In this document: piece after piece, positions 1 through 6,627 of the stretch
How the letters are laid out: each line of letters starts with the position of its first letter
Numbering within the stretch: the stretch's first letter is position 1
Assembly: GCA_015222595.1 (NCBI GenBank)
Contig: JADFVP010000233.1
Location: forward strand, 1-10,139
Source: Pseudomonadota bacterium
GTDB taxonomy: Bacteria > Desulfobacterota > GWC2-55-46 > JADFVP01
Direction of reading: 5' to 3'
DNA length: 10,139 nt
The notes under the pieces: generated by a model
Seen by the model: the letters and a program-made list of their open reading frames with translations, nothing else
Told to the model about the DNA's origin: nothing
Databases searched by the model: none
Made by a program: the position numbers and the translations under genes

Positions 1-39
1 CCCGACCACCGGGGTCGACCCGATTCAACAGAAGAGTAA
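1..39 (+). CDS. Possible 3' tail of an upstream gene
   Basis: Frame 1 is open from the window edge and ends at a TAA at 37-39, ten bases before msbA. It could be the tail (about 12 residues) of the preceding gene of the lipid A cluster; in related clusters this is often lpxB or a neighbour. Frame 2 is also open and would end inside msbA at about 67, so the frame is not certain. The fragment is too short to identify a family. Confidence 0.2.
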   Translation, partial: PDHRGRPDSTEE

Positions 40-48
40 GAGCACAAC

Positions 49-1845
49 ATGTACCTTAGAATCCTAAAACTTCTACCAACCTACAAGCTACACTTTTCGC
101 TTGCGATCATGTGCATGTTCGCCTTCGCTCTCTCTACCGGTGCGCTGGCCTACATCATCGGCCCTGTGATGAAATTTCTCTTCACCAGCGGTACGACTGA
201 AGAAATAGGCATTGTCCCTTTCGGCCTCGTAACTATCCCGAAGGAGCAGATGATATTCGCGGTTCCGGTGATCATAATGCTCGTTGCAGTTGTAAAGGGA
301 ATCAGCTCATTCGGGCAGATCTACTTTATGGGCCACGTCGGTCAGGGGCTTATACGCGACCTCAGGTTTCGGCTGTATGTCAACATACTGAACATGCCCA
401 TCAGCTTCTTCCACTCCTACCCTTCAGGTGTGCTGATGTCGAGAATCACAAACGACGTCAACATGCTGCAGTCCACCGCCTCGGAGTCCTTTGCGGCCGT
501 CATAAAGCAGTCCCTGACGCTGGTAGTGCTCGGCGCGGTAATAGTCAGTCTCGACTGGAAGCTCGCACTCGTGGCCTTTGTAGGCGTTCCCCTTGCCGTC
601 TACCCGCTACGCAAGTTCGGCAAGAAGATGAACAAGGTCTCTACCAAGGGTCAAGTAACTCTGGGCAACATTACGGCGCTCCTGCAAGAAGCGATCACGG
701 GTGTCAGAATAGTAAAAGCCTTCGGCATGGAGAAGTACGAGGCAGAGCGTTTCAACGTGGAGAACAAGCGATACACCAAGTGGCAGCTCAAGACCATCAA
801 GGTACGTGCAACGTCGTCTCCGTTGATGGAGACGATCGGCGCCGTAGGCTTTGCATTGACCATCTGGTACGCGGCCTTCCGGATAGCCAATGGAGAGCTT
901 AGGCCGGAGAACTTCATCTCCTTCTTCGCAGCGACACTCATGTTCTACCAGCCGCTAAAGGCGCTCAATGGCGTAAACCTCAGCATACAGAACGGACTTG
1001 CCGCCGCAACCAGGGTCTTTGAGATGCTCGACCTGCCTAACGAAACCTCACATGAGACGACAGACCGCAAGCTCGAAGGCATAAACGAGGGAATCGAATT
1101 CGACAAGGTCTCTTTCAAGTATGAAGATAAGTGGATACTTAAAGACGTAAACGTTAAAGTTCCTCAAAGCGAGATGGTAGCGATAGTAGGAAGCAGCGGA
1201 GCCGGCAAGTCTACCTTCGTAAATCTTCTTCCGCGCTTCTACGATATAAACGAAGGCTCGCTCATGATAGACGGAGTAGACATTCGCGAGTTCACACTAA
1301 AGTCGCTGAGGGCGAATATATCTATTGTCTCCCAGCAGGTCATACTCTTCAACGACACCATCAGGTGCAACATCTCGTACGGAGACAGAGACAAGAGCGA
1401 AGAGGAAATTATAGCGGCCGCAAAAGCTGCAAATGCACATCAATTTATTTCAAAGCTGCCCGACGGTTATGATACTGTCATTGGGGAGAGCGGTCTGAAG
1501 CTCTCCGGAGGAGAGAGGCAACGCATGAGCATTGCGCGAGCCATACTGAAGAACGCGCCGCTGCTCATACTCGACGAAGCCACAAGTTCTCTCGACACTG
1601 AGAGCGAGCTTGAGGTGCAGCGCGGGCTTGAGAACCTGATGGCCGGACGAACCACCGTAGTTATCGCCCACAGGCTCTCTACCATACGAAACGCCGACAA
1701 GATAGTGGTGCTCTCCGGCGGCAGGGTCTGCGAATCAGGAACACACGACGAGCTTCTCGAAGCCGAGGGCGAGTACCACAGGCTCTACACCATGCAGTTC
1801 AGGGACGAAGAGCCAGAAGAAGAACTCAGTCCCGGCGTAAACTGA
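49..1845 (+). CDS. msbA: Lipid A export ABC transporter, MsbA type (fused permease/ATPase)
   Basis: This is a 598-residue half-transporter, close to the 582 residues of E. coli MsbA. Homodimers flip core-lipid A across the inner membrane using ATP. The N-terminal half holds hydrophobic membrane segments (for example residues 16-46, 68-90, 150-185 and 260-300). The C-terminal half is a complete nucleotide-binding domain: Walker A GSSGAGKST at 381-389, Q-loop in the IVSQQ stretch, signature LSGGERQR at 485-492, Walker B LLILDEA at 505-511 and switch histidine H541. The start has a weak purine-rich site (AAGAG) seven bases upstream. Being first in a run with a DUF374 protein, waaA, lpxK and lpxL makes lipid A export the best role; the domain layout alone would also fit another type I ABC exporter. 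No key residue is missing. Confidence 0.93.
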   Translation: MYLRILKLLPTYKLHFSLAIMCMFAFALSTGALAYIIGPVMKFLFTSGTTEEIGIVPFGLVTIPKEQMIFAVPVIIMLVAVVKGISSFGQIYFMGHVGQGLIRDLRFRLYVNILNMPISFFHSYPSGVLMSRITNDVNMLQSTASESFAAVIKQSLTLVVLGAVIVSLDWKLALVAFVGVPLAVYPLRKFGKKMNKVSTKGQVTLGNITALLQEAITGVRIVKAFGMEKYEAERFNVENKRYTKWQLKTIKVRATSSPLMETIGAVGFALTIWYAAFRIANGELRPENFISFFAATLMFYQPLKALNGVNLSIQNGLAAATRVFEMLDLPNETSHETTDRKLEGINEGIEFDKVSFKYEDKWILKDVNVKVPQSEMVAIVGSSGAGKSTFVNLLPRFYDINEGSLMIDGVDIREFTLKSLRANISIVSQQVILFNDTIRCNISYGDRDKSEEEIIAAAKAANAHQFISKLPDGYDTVIGESGLKLSGGERQRMSIARAILKNAPLLILDEATSSLDTESELEVQRGLENLMAGRTTVVIAHRLSTIRNADKIVVLSGGRVCESGTHDELLEAEGEYHRLYTMQFRDEEPEEELSPGVN

Positions 1846-1870
1846 CAGCAACAACAGATATGGACTTTAA

Positions 1871-2532
1871 ATGTCGAAGAAAATAAAAAAAGAGATCCTG
1901 CTTGTCGTAGCCCCTATAATCGCGCATCTAATGACGCGGATCATACATCTGACGATGCGCATTACCTACGTCAACTACGACCGTTACAGGCAGTTGAGCG
2001 CCGAGGGACGCCAATCGATCCTCGCCTTCTGGCACAGCCGCATCCTGATGATGCCGTACGGCTACCCCGGCAAAGTGCTTACGACTCTCGTAAGTGCGCA
2101 CAAAGACGGAGAGCTGATCGCACGAACCGTTCGTCCGTTCGGCATACTCTGCGTTCGGGGCTCTTCCACGCGCGGCTGGTTCAAGGGCCTGCGCGGAGTA
2201 CTGCAGTCGGTTAAAGACGGGCGCGACATTGCAATAACCCCGGACGGCCCCAAGGGGCCTGCGCGGCGCGCGCAGATGGGTGCGCTGCAGATAGCGCGCA
2301 GCACCGGACTGCCGGTCATGCCGGTCAGTTTCGGCGCATCAAAAAAAAAACCTTTTCCAGCTGGGACTCTTTCATACTCCCGTACCCATTCTCTAGCGGC
2401 GTCTTTATCTGCGGCGAACCTATCTATATAGACCGCAAGGCCACCGCTGAAGAGATGGCAGAGGCCTGTAAAAGACTCGAAAAAACACTCAACGACCTTA
2501 CTGACCGGGCCGATGCATACTTCTCACGGTAA
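1871..2532 (+). CDS. DUF374 lysophospholipid acyltransferase-like protein, frame broken at A10
   Basis: Member of the DUF374 family, related to glycerolipid and lipid A acyltransferases and commonly found in LPS gene clusters; the exact substrate is not settled. Residues 75-81 (SAHKDGE) match the family's H/D acyltransferase motif, 97-102 carry RGSSTRG, and 123-132 (TPDGPKGPAR) is the characteristic substrate motif. The uninterrupted frame stops at 2431 after a 27-residue tail unlike the family. At residues 158-160 the DNA has ten A's (2341-2350). A -1 shift there gives 60 more residues, beginning TFSSWDSFILPYPFSSG and including GEPIYI, ending at TAA 2530-2532 for a 220-residue protein. That restored end lies 3 nt before waaA, as expected for this compact operon. 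The cause could be transcriptional slippage, -1 ribosomal frameshifting, a homopolymer sequencing error or a real mutation. The ribosome site before the ATG is weak. Confidence 0.82.
2341..2350 (+). other. A10 homopolymer at the frameshift point
   Basis: Ten consecutive A's follow TC in the DUF374 gene. Read in the zero frame they give TCA AAA AAA AAA CCT, which contains an in-phase A AAA AAA slippery heptamer. One extra A, or a one-base backward slip, switches into the frame that encodes the conserved C-terminus. Runs of nine or more A's are known to promote RNA polymerase slippage. Confidence 0.85.
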
Positions 2533-2535
2533 ACC

Positions 2536-3858
2536 ATGATGTACTTACTCTACAACATCGTGCTCCACCTGCTGCTCCTAGCTCTTCTGCCGTACTTTCT
2601 GCTCCGCCTGCTTACCGAAAAGAAGCGCCGGTACGGACTCGGCGAAAAGTTCGGCGTCATAAAAACAGAAAAACTTGCAGGCCTTGCGGGCGGCAACGTT
2701 GTCTGGATACATGCGGTCTCGGTTGGCGAGACAAAGGCCGCAATACCTCTTATCAAGAGACTTAAGGCTAAACAGCCCGGAGTAAAAGTTCTCTTCTCTA
2801 CCATCACCAAGACCGGTCAGGGGGTCGCCGAAGCAGACGGCAAGGGCTTGATAGACGCCCTTATCTACTTCCCGCTAGACCTCCCATGGATCGTTGGCCG
2901 CGTGCTGCGCAAGGTCCGCCCCAAAGCATTCATCCTTATAGAGAAGGAGTTCTGGCCCAACACCATGCGCTTGCTCCGCTCCGCGTCCATTCCAATAGTA
3001 GTCGTTAACGGCTCCATCTCGGAAAAGTCCGCCGCACGGTATAAGAGCCTCGGCTTCTTCTTCAAAAGCGTCTTCTCTTCTGTTCATACCTTCTGCGCGC
3101 GCACCGATGAAGATCGCCAAAGGGCCGTTAGCTCTGGCGTGGCCGAAAAGAACGCGGTTACTCTGGGTAACATCAAATTCGACCTCAACCCTGCCGCCCC
3201 GGATCAGGCAAAACTGAAGAGCCTCGCCGAGGCCGGAGCCATATCGAGCGACACTAAAGTCATAGTCGCCGGCTCCACCCACAAGGGCGAAGAGGAGATA
3301 CTGATAGAGAGCTACAAGGCGCTCGGTGTAAAAGACGTACGCTTGGTTATAGCGCCGCGCCACCCGGAAAGGTTCGACACCGTCGCTTCGATCCTGGACA
3401 AGAGCGGCCTCAACTACGTCCGCCGAACCTCTGCACCGCGCCCCAAGAGCCGCAGAAGAATCGACGTGCTGCTGCTCGACACCATCGGAGAGCTGATGTC
3501 GGTCTACTCTATATGCGACGTAGCAATAGTCTGCGGCAGCCTTGTGCCGGGCATCGGCGGGCACAATCTGCTCGAACCTGCTTTCTTCAACAAACCGGTA
3601 CTCTTCGGGCCGCATCTTACCACCTACCTCTCCATGGCTGAACTCTTAGAAGAGAGCGAAGGCGGAGTACGGGTAGAGAGCGCAAAAGAGATGACAGAGG
3701 CCCTCACCAAACTTCTCTCCAACGACATGCTGAAAACAAAAACAGGACTCAAGGCCGGACGTGTGGTAGAAGAGAACCGTGGAGCGCTTGAACATAGCGT
3801 CTCTATAATAGAAGAGCTGATCTTGAAAAACAGAAAATCCGTATCTCCGAGGATTTGA
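2536..3858 (+). CDS. waaA: 3-deoxy-D-manno-octulosonic acid (Kdo) transferase
   Basis: A 440-residue GT-B glycosyltransferase (GT30) that moves Kdo from CMP-Kdo to lipid IVA on the cytoplasmic face of the inner membrane. A hydrophobic N-terminal anchor spans about residues 3-26. The segment WIHAVSVGETKAA (57-69) contains the family's catalytic glutamate, here E65. Further WaaA signatures are FPLDLPW, IEKEFWPN, GSTHKGEEE (246-254), RHPERFD and GGHNLLEP (341-348), the last in the CMP-binding C-terminal domain. Length matches the family (about 420-440). The start is ATG ATG at 2536 with no good ribosome site, 3 nt after the restored stop of the DUF374 gene, so translation is probably coupled. 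Its TGA overlaps the lpxK ATG by one base. Whether it adds one or two Kdo residues cannot be told from sequence. Confidence 0.96.
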   Translation: MMYLLYNIVLHLLLLALLPYFLLRLLTEKKRRYGLGEKFGVIKTEKLAGLAGGNVVWIHAVSVGETKAAIPLIKRLKAKQPGVKVLFSTITKTGQGVAEADGKGLIDALIYFPLDLPWIVGRVLRKVRPKAFILIEKEFWPNTMRLLRSASIPIVVVNGSISEKSAARYKSLGFFFKSVFSSVHTFCARTDEDRQRAVSSGVAEKNAVTLGNIKFDLNPAAPDQAKLKSLAEAGAISSDTKVIVAGSTHKGEEEILIESYKALGVKDVRLVIAPRHPERFDTVASILDKSGLNYVRRTSAPRPKSRRRIDVLLLDTIGELMSVYSICDVAIVCGSLVPGIGGHNLLEPAFFNKPVLFGPHLTTYLSMAELLEESEGGVRVESAKEMTEALTKLLSNDMLKTKTGLKAGRVVEENRGALEHSVSIIEELILKNRKSVSPRI

Positions 3859-4967
3859 TGGAAGGTGACAACAGAAATGGTATCGAGCGCATTATGCGAA
3901 GCGAGAAGAAGGGGGTCATCCATACTCTGCTCTCGCCTCTCTCTGCGCTTTACGGTGCCGTGGTCTCCACACGCTCGCTCCTCTACAAGACAGGTCTCTA
4001 TAAGATAAACCGGTTACCCTGCAAGGTCATCTCCATAGGCAACATTACGGTTGGCGGCTCCGGCAAGACGCCCATGACGATCTTTGTCGCAGAGAGATTG
4101 ACGAGCTTCGGTTTTAACGTAGTGGTCTTGAGCCGGGGCTACGGACGCTCTACGACCGGTACGCAGGTGGTCTCCGATACAGAATCTATACTGCTTGACG
4201 CAAAAGAAGCCGGGGACGAACCGTACCTTATGGCCGAGAGGCTCTCCGGTATTCCAGTCGTAGTCGGCGAGAAGAGATACGAAGCGGGTGTCGAGATAAT
4301 GGAACTGTTCAACCCGGACATACTTCTTCTCGACGACGGCTTTCAGCACATAAGCCTTGCGCGCGACTTGAACATTCTGCTCATCGACTCGACCACAGGT
4401 TTCGGCTCCGGACTTCTGTTACCAACCGGAATTCTGCGTGAACCGGTAGGTGCAGCGGCAAGAGCCGATCTCGTAATGGTAAAGGGCGCAGCAGGGCTCG
4501 GCCCCAAAGTGACGGAACTGATGGCGCCGCTAAATAAAGAGGAAATCTGCTTCGAGTATGCAATCGAGGACTTCACTATAATAAGTAAGATTGGCACGGC
4601 AGACGCGGCGGCCAACCAGGCTGCCCGAGTGCTTGCCCTTGCGGCGCTGGCCAACCCCGGCTCCTTCATCTCTACCATAGAGAGCCTTGGGCTCGAGGTC
4701 GGCGCAAAGCGTCTCTACCGGGACCATCACGGCTACACTAAAGAAGATCTCGCCGAGATATACAAGACAGCCGAAGGGCTCGACGCAATAGTAACCACTG
4801 AAAAGGACGCAGTCAAGCTGAAGGCCCTGCTGAATGAAGAGTCTAAAGAGGCCGCAGAGGCGCACCCTCCGGTCTACACGCTTCGCATAGGCGCAGAGGT
4901 CTCAGACCCCGAACGCTTCGACTACCTGCTAAAATCCGTCTTCACCACCGACAACGGTACTCTATGA
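3858..4967 (+). CDS. lpxK: Tetraacyldisaccharide 4'-kinase
   Basis: LpxK phosphorylates the 4'-position of the tetraacyldisaccharide to give lipid IVA, at the cytoplasmic side of the inner membrane. The N-terminus has the family's LLSPLSALYGAVV membrane-associated helix (24-36). The P-loop is GNITVGGSGKTP (61-72), followed by SRGYGR (92-97), the DDGFQH motif (159-164) and TTEKDAVK (313-320) near the C-terminus. I chose ATG 3858 because it gives TGATG coupling with waaA and has GAGGA four bases upstream. The TTG at 3855 would add one residue, and the ATG at 3894 would shorten it by 12 and lacks a ribosome site. At 369 residues it is slightly longer than E. coli LpxK (328), mainly through the N-terminal extension and inserts. 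Its stop overlaps lpxL by four bases. Confidence 0.96.
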   Translation: MEGDNRNGIERIMRSEKKGVIHTLLSPLSALYGAVVSTRSLLYKTGLYKINRLPCKVISIGNITVGGSGKTPMTIFVAERLTSFGFNVVVLSRGYGRSTTGTQVVSDTESILLDAKEAGDEPYLMAERLSGIPVVVGEKRYEAGVEIMELFNPDILLLDDGFQHISLARDLNILLIDSTTGFGSGLLLPTGILREPVGAAARADLVMVKGAAGLGPKVTELMAPLNKEEICFEYAIEDFTIISKIGTADAAANQAARVLALAALANPGSFISTIESLGLEVGAKRLYRDHHGYTKEDLAEIYKTAEGLDAIVTTEKDAVKLKALLNEESKEAAEAHPPVYTLRIGAEVSDPERFDYLLKSVFTTDNGTL

Positions 4968-5839
4968 TCTTGCTTCTAAAAGTTATCGCATGGCTTGTAG
5001 GACATATTCCGCGTTTCATGCTGCTGCCCATTGGCAACACTCTCGGCGCTATTGCGTACAGATGCGCTCGCAGACATCGCGCCACAGCGCATGAGAATAT
5101 CGAGAAATCGTTCAAAGGCAAAGTAACACCGGAAGAGGTAAAGATAATTGCCACCGGCACGTTCATAAACCTTGCGCTCAACCTGCTGGAGTTCATGAGA
5201 CTACCGTGGCTCAATGAACGGAGCCTTAAGAAGTACGTAGAGGTAATCGGATTAGAGCACCTTGAGGCGGCCCACGCCAAGGGTAAAGGGGCGATCATCT
5301 GTACAGCGCACTTTGGCAACTGGGAGCTGCTCGGAGCAACGTTCGGACTTATCGGCTACCCGTTAGAGGTAGTGGTTCGCAACCCCGACCACCCGGTCAT
5401 GGACAGCTTCGTGGCCTGGGTCAGAACCACCAGCTCCGGCAACAGGAGCATACACAAAAGCAATGCCATGCGCGGTCTTCTGCGCGCCTTAAAAGATAAT
5501 GGTACGGCTGCAATACTCATTGATCAGAACGTGACCAGAAGCGAGGGTGTTTTTATCGACTTCTTCGGACGCAAGGCCTGCACGAACAAAGGCCCTGCAC
5601 GCCTCGCTGTAGCGAGCGGCACAGTGGTGCTTCCGACCTTTATTATCCGCGACGGCCTAACCCACCGCCTTGTTATTTCGGAACCTCTAAAGCTAGTAGA
5701 CACAGGCAACAGGGATAGCGATACTCTGGAGAATACGGCGCTGATGACGCAAAGAGTAGAGGAGATAATTTCTGAGTACCCGGAGCAGTGGTTCTGGGTG
5801 CACAGAAGGTGGAAGACGCGCCCCGACTCGCCTATGTAA
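4964..5839 (+). CDS. lpxL: Lipid A late acyltransferase, LpxL/HtrB type
   Basis: A 291-residue inner-membrane acyltransferase that attaches a secondary fatty acid to Kdo-lipid A precursor. It has the family's hydrophobic N-terminus (1-30), the HX4E catalytic motif HFGNWE at 116-121, LIDQN at 185-189 followed by EGVFIDFFG, and the terminal PEQWFWVHRRWKTRP block (273-287). The ATGA overlap with lpxK indicates translational coupling. It is the last gene of the lipid A operon, and no intrinsic terminator is visible before the next promoter 36 bases downstream. LpxL, LpxM and LpxP cannot be separated by motif alone. LpxL/HtrB is preferred because this is the only such gene here and lies with lpxK and waaA. 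Confidence 0.93.
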   Translation: MILLLKVIAWLVGHIPRFMLLPIGNTLGAIAYRCARRHRATAHENIEKSFKGKVTPEEVKIIATGTFINLALNLLEFMRLPWLNERSLKKYVEVIGLEHLEAAHAKGKGAIICTAHFGNWELLGATFGLIGYPLEVVVRNPDHPVMDSFVAWVRTTSSGNRSIHKSNAMRGLLRALKDNGTAAILIDQNVTRSEGVFIDFFGRKACTNKGPARLAVASGTVVLPTFIIRDGLTHRLVISEPLKLVDTGNRDSDTLENTALMTQRVEEIISEYPEQWFWVHRRWKTRPDSPM

Positions 5840-5874
5840 GGTTCTACCCTCTGCACTCCCCGGTCCGTTTACTG

Positions 5875-5902
5875 TTGTGCCTATCTCTATTAGTGGTATA
5901 AT
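5875..5902 (+). promoter_or_regulatory. Sigma70-type promoter of the structured RNA
   Basis: A -35 element TTGTGC (5875-5880) is separated by 16 bases from a perfect TATAAT (5897-5902). Transcription should start near the G's at 5909-5911, giving an RNA beginning GGGACAG or close to it. The promoter lies just after lpxL and no protein gene begins in the following 490 bases on this strand. Confidence 0.72.
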
Positions 5903-5919
5903 ATAAGTAGGGACAGAGG

Positions 5920-5937
5920 TTGTAACAGTTGTAACAG
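5920..5937 (+). repeat. Tandem 9-bp direct repeat TTGTAACAG x2
   Basis: Two perfect, adjacent copies of TTGTAACAG (5920-5928 and 5929-5937) lie about 10-28 bases after the predicted transcription start of the structured RNA. The second copy runs into the closing helix. It could be a tandem protein-binding site or a simple duplication. Confidence 0.75.
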
Positions 5938-5998
5938 GCGTTGTTTGGACTGAAAGCACGTATACATGATACCCATCCGCAGGGTGCGTGCCAACCAC

Positions 5999-6013
5999 TT
6001 AAGGAGGTCTTAA
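5999..6013 (+). promoter_or_regulatory. Hairpin presenting a Shine-Dalgarno-like GGAGG in its loop
   Basis: TTAAG (5999-6003) and CTTAA (6009-6013) pair around the loop GAGGT, so the strong ribosome-binding sequence AAGGAGGT (6001-6008) is half in the stem and half in the loop. No start codon follows at a usable distance. GGA in a hairpin loop is also the typical CsrA/RsmA site. Both readings are inference. Confidence 0.45.
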
Positions 6014-6206
6014 AGAGCAGAGCGGTACCGGAAGAAAATATCAATGCCTCTCATCAGTACGCTAGTTTCACTACCTCACGACGGGGGTAAGCGAGAGAGA
6101 CAAAGAACGGTAACTGCAGTTATGAGTGCTCGGAAAGATCGGCGGATTGGAAAGAAGCAGACCAGACAATGCCTGCGTTTTTATAATTTCACGCTTTCTT
6201 GTTCAG

Positions 6207-6244
6207 GGCTTCGAACCGGCTAAAAGGTTCAAAGCCTTTTTTTT
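6207..6244 (+). terminator. Intrinsic terminator of the structured RNA
   Basis: GGCTTCGAACC (6207-6217) pairs with GGTTCAAAGCC (6226-6236), ten pairs with one C-A mismatch, around an 8-base loop. Eight T's follow directly (6237-6244). It lies 19 bases before the tRNA-Sec gene, so it separates the two or is partly read through to express the tRNA. Confidence 0.88.
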
Positions 6245-6262
6245 GTAGCTGTAACGGTAAAC

Positions 6263-6358
6263 GGAAGAGGATAGGGCCCGGTGGCCCTGCAGGTCTTCAA
6301 AACCTGTCTGTCGTCTTTAATGGGGATTGGTCGGTTCGACTCCGGCCCTCTTCCGCCA
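6263..6358 (+). tRNA. selC: tRNA-Sec (selenocysteine, anticodon TCA)
   Basis: A 96-base selenocysteine tRNA that is charged with Ser, converted to Sec and delivered by SelB to in-frame UGA codons. The acceptor stem has the bacterial tRNA-Sec hallmark of 8 pairs: GGAAGAGG (6263-6270) with CCTCTTCC (6347-6354). The D arm has 6 pairs (AGGGCC with GGCCCT) and a 4-base loop CGGT. The anticodon arm GCAGGT/ACCTGT carries the loop CTTCAAA with anticodon TCA at 6297-6299. The T arm is GTCGG, loop TTCGACT, CCGGC (5 pairs). Discriminator G6355 and an encoded CCA (6356-6358) follow. The variable region (about 6308-6329) is long, as expected, but its internal pairing looks weak. No convincing private promoter is visible. 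selA, selB and selD are not in the window. Confidence 0.96.
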
Positions 6359-6394
6359 ACTTTTCGGATGCTACCCTATCGAGGGCAAGTTAAC
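6359..6394. other. Short gap between selC and the convergent small gene
   Basis: The 36 bases between the tRNA end and the stop of the convergent 59-residue gene hold one weak hairpin (CCCT, loop ATCG, AGGG at about 6373-6384) without a T run on either strand. I see no clear terminator and no copy of the tRNA 3' end here. Confidence 0.4.
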
Positions 6395-6574
6395 TTAATT
6401 CGGTACTCCCGCCATTCCACAATACCCAACAGGCTTTCCATCCTTGCCAGTCGCACCATTCACCTCACGCCATGCCATACATACCGAAGCCTCACAGTTT
6501 TTTTGATAGTCGGTATCCGCCGCAACAGCAAAAGGACATAGCTTCTCTTCAGCTTCTTCTTCGGTCACAATCAT
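6395..6574 (-). CDS. Small four-cysteine protein, phage-like
   Basis: A 59-residue protein starting MIVTEEEAEEKLCPFAVAAD, then NCEASVCMAWRE (26-37) and ending GYCGMAGVPN. Four cysteines (C13, C27, C32, C52) in the pattern CPxA, Cx4CMAWR and GYCGxAG resemble small proteins often carried by phages and prophages, whose function is unknown to me; a bound metal is plausible but inferred. The ATG at 6572-6574 has an AGAGG ribosome site six bases upstream, and an in-frame stop lies just above it. It ends 36 bases from the 3' end of selC and converges with it. It lies 53 bases after the stop of the 121-residue gene on the same strand and may share its transcript. Codon structure and the conserved-looking motif argue for a real gene despite its size. 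Confidence 0.72.
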   Translation of the reverse strand: MIVTEEEAEEKLCPFAVAADTDYQKNCEASVCMAWREVNGATGKDGKPVGYCGMAGVPN

Positions 6575-6627
6575 GTCAAGCCTCTGTTATTAAATACACC
6601 TATAAGGAACACCCCCTACATAGCTAA

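Larger units (their letters stand above)
5909..6244 (+). ncRNA. Unassigned structured small RNA, about 336 nt
   Basis: The stretch has its own promoter and a strong intrinsic terminator but no credible protein frame. Bases 5935-5948 (CAGGCGTTGTTTGG) pair over all 14 positions with 6162-6175 (CCAGACAATGCCTG), two pairs being G-U. After an A-A mismatch, three more pairs follow (5950-5952 with 6158-6160). Inside are local hairpins: 5956-5991 (GCACGT with GCGTGC, then ACCC with GGGT), 5999-6013 (TTAAG, loop GAGGT, CTTAA) and 6072-6089 (TACCTC with GGGGTA). It lacks the tmRNA ends, the RNase P P4 motif and the SRP domain IV motif, and its size and branching do not look like 6S RNA. An ATG at 5966 opens only a 15-codon frame without a ribosome site. 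It contains 15 nt complementary to the leader of the gene at 6628-6993. That it is an RNA gene is well supported; its function is unknown. Confidence 0.68.

Noticed and set aside
2875..3615. Long 246-codon open frame on the minus strand across waaA
   Set aside because: It is a shadow of the strongly conserved waaA frame, with no ribosome site and no recognisable domain.
5966..6013. 15-codon frame (MIPIRRVRANHLRRS) inside the small RNA
   Set aside because: No ribosome site precedes it, and it overlaps two stable hairpins. It may be a leader peptide but the sequence does not support it.
6182..6187. TATAAT as a dedicated selC promoter
   Set aside because: No -35 or TGn extension accompanies it, and the terminator at 6207-6244 lies between it and the tRNA. 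It is kept only as a question in the findings.
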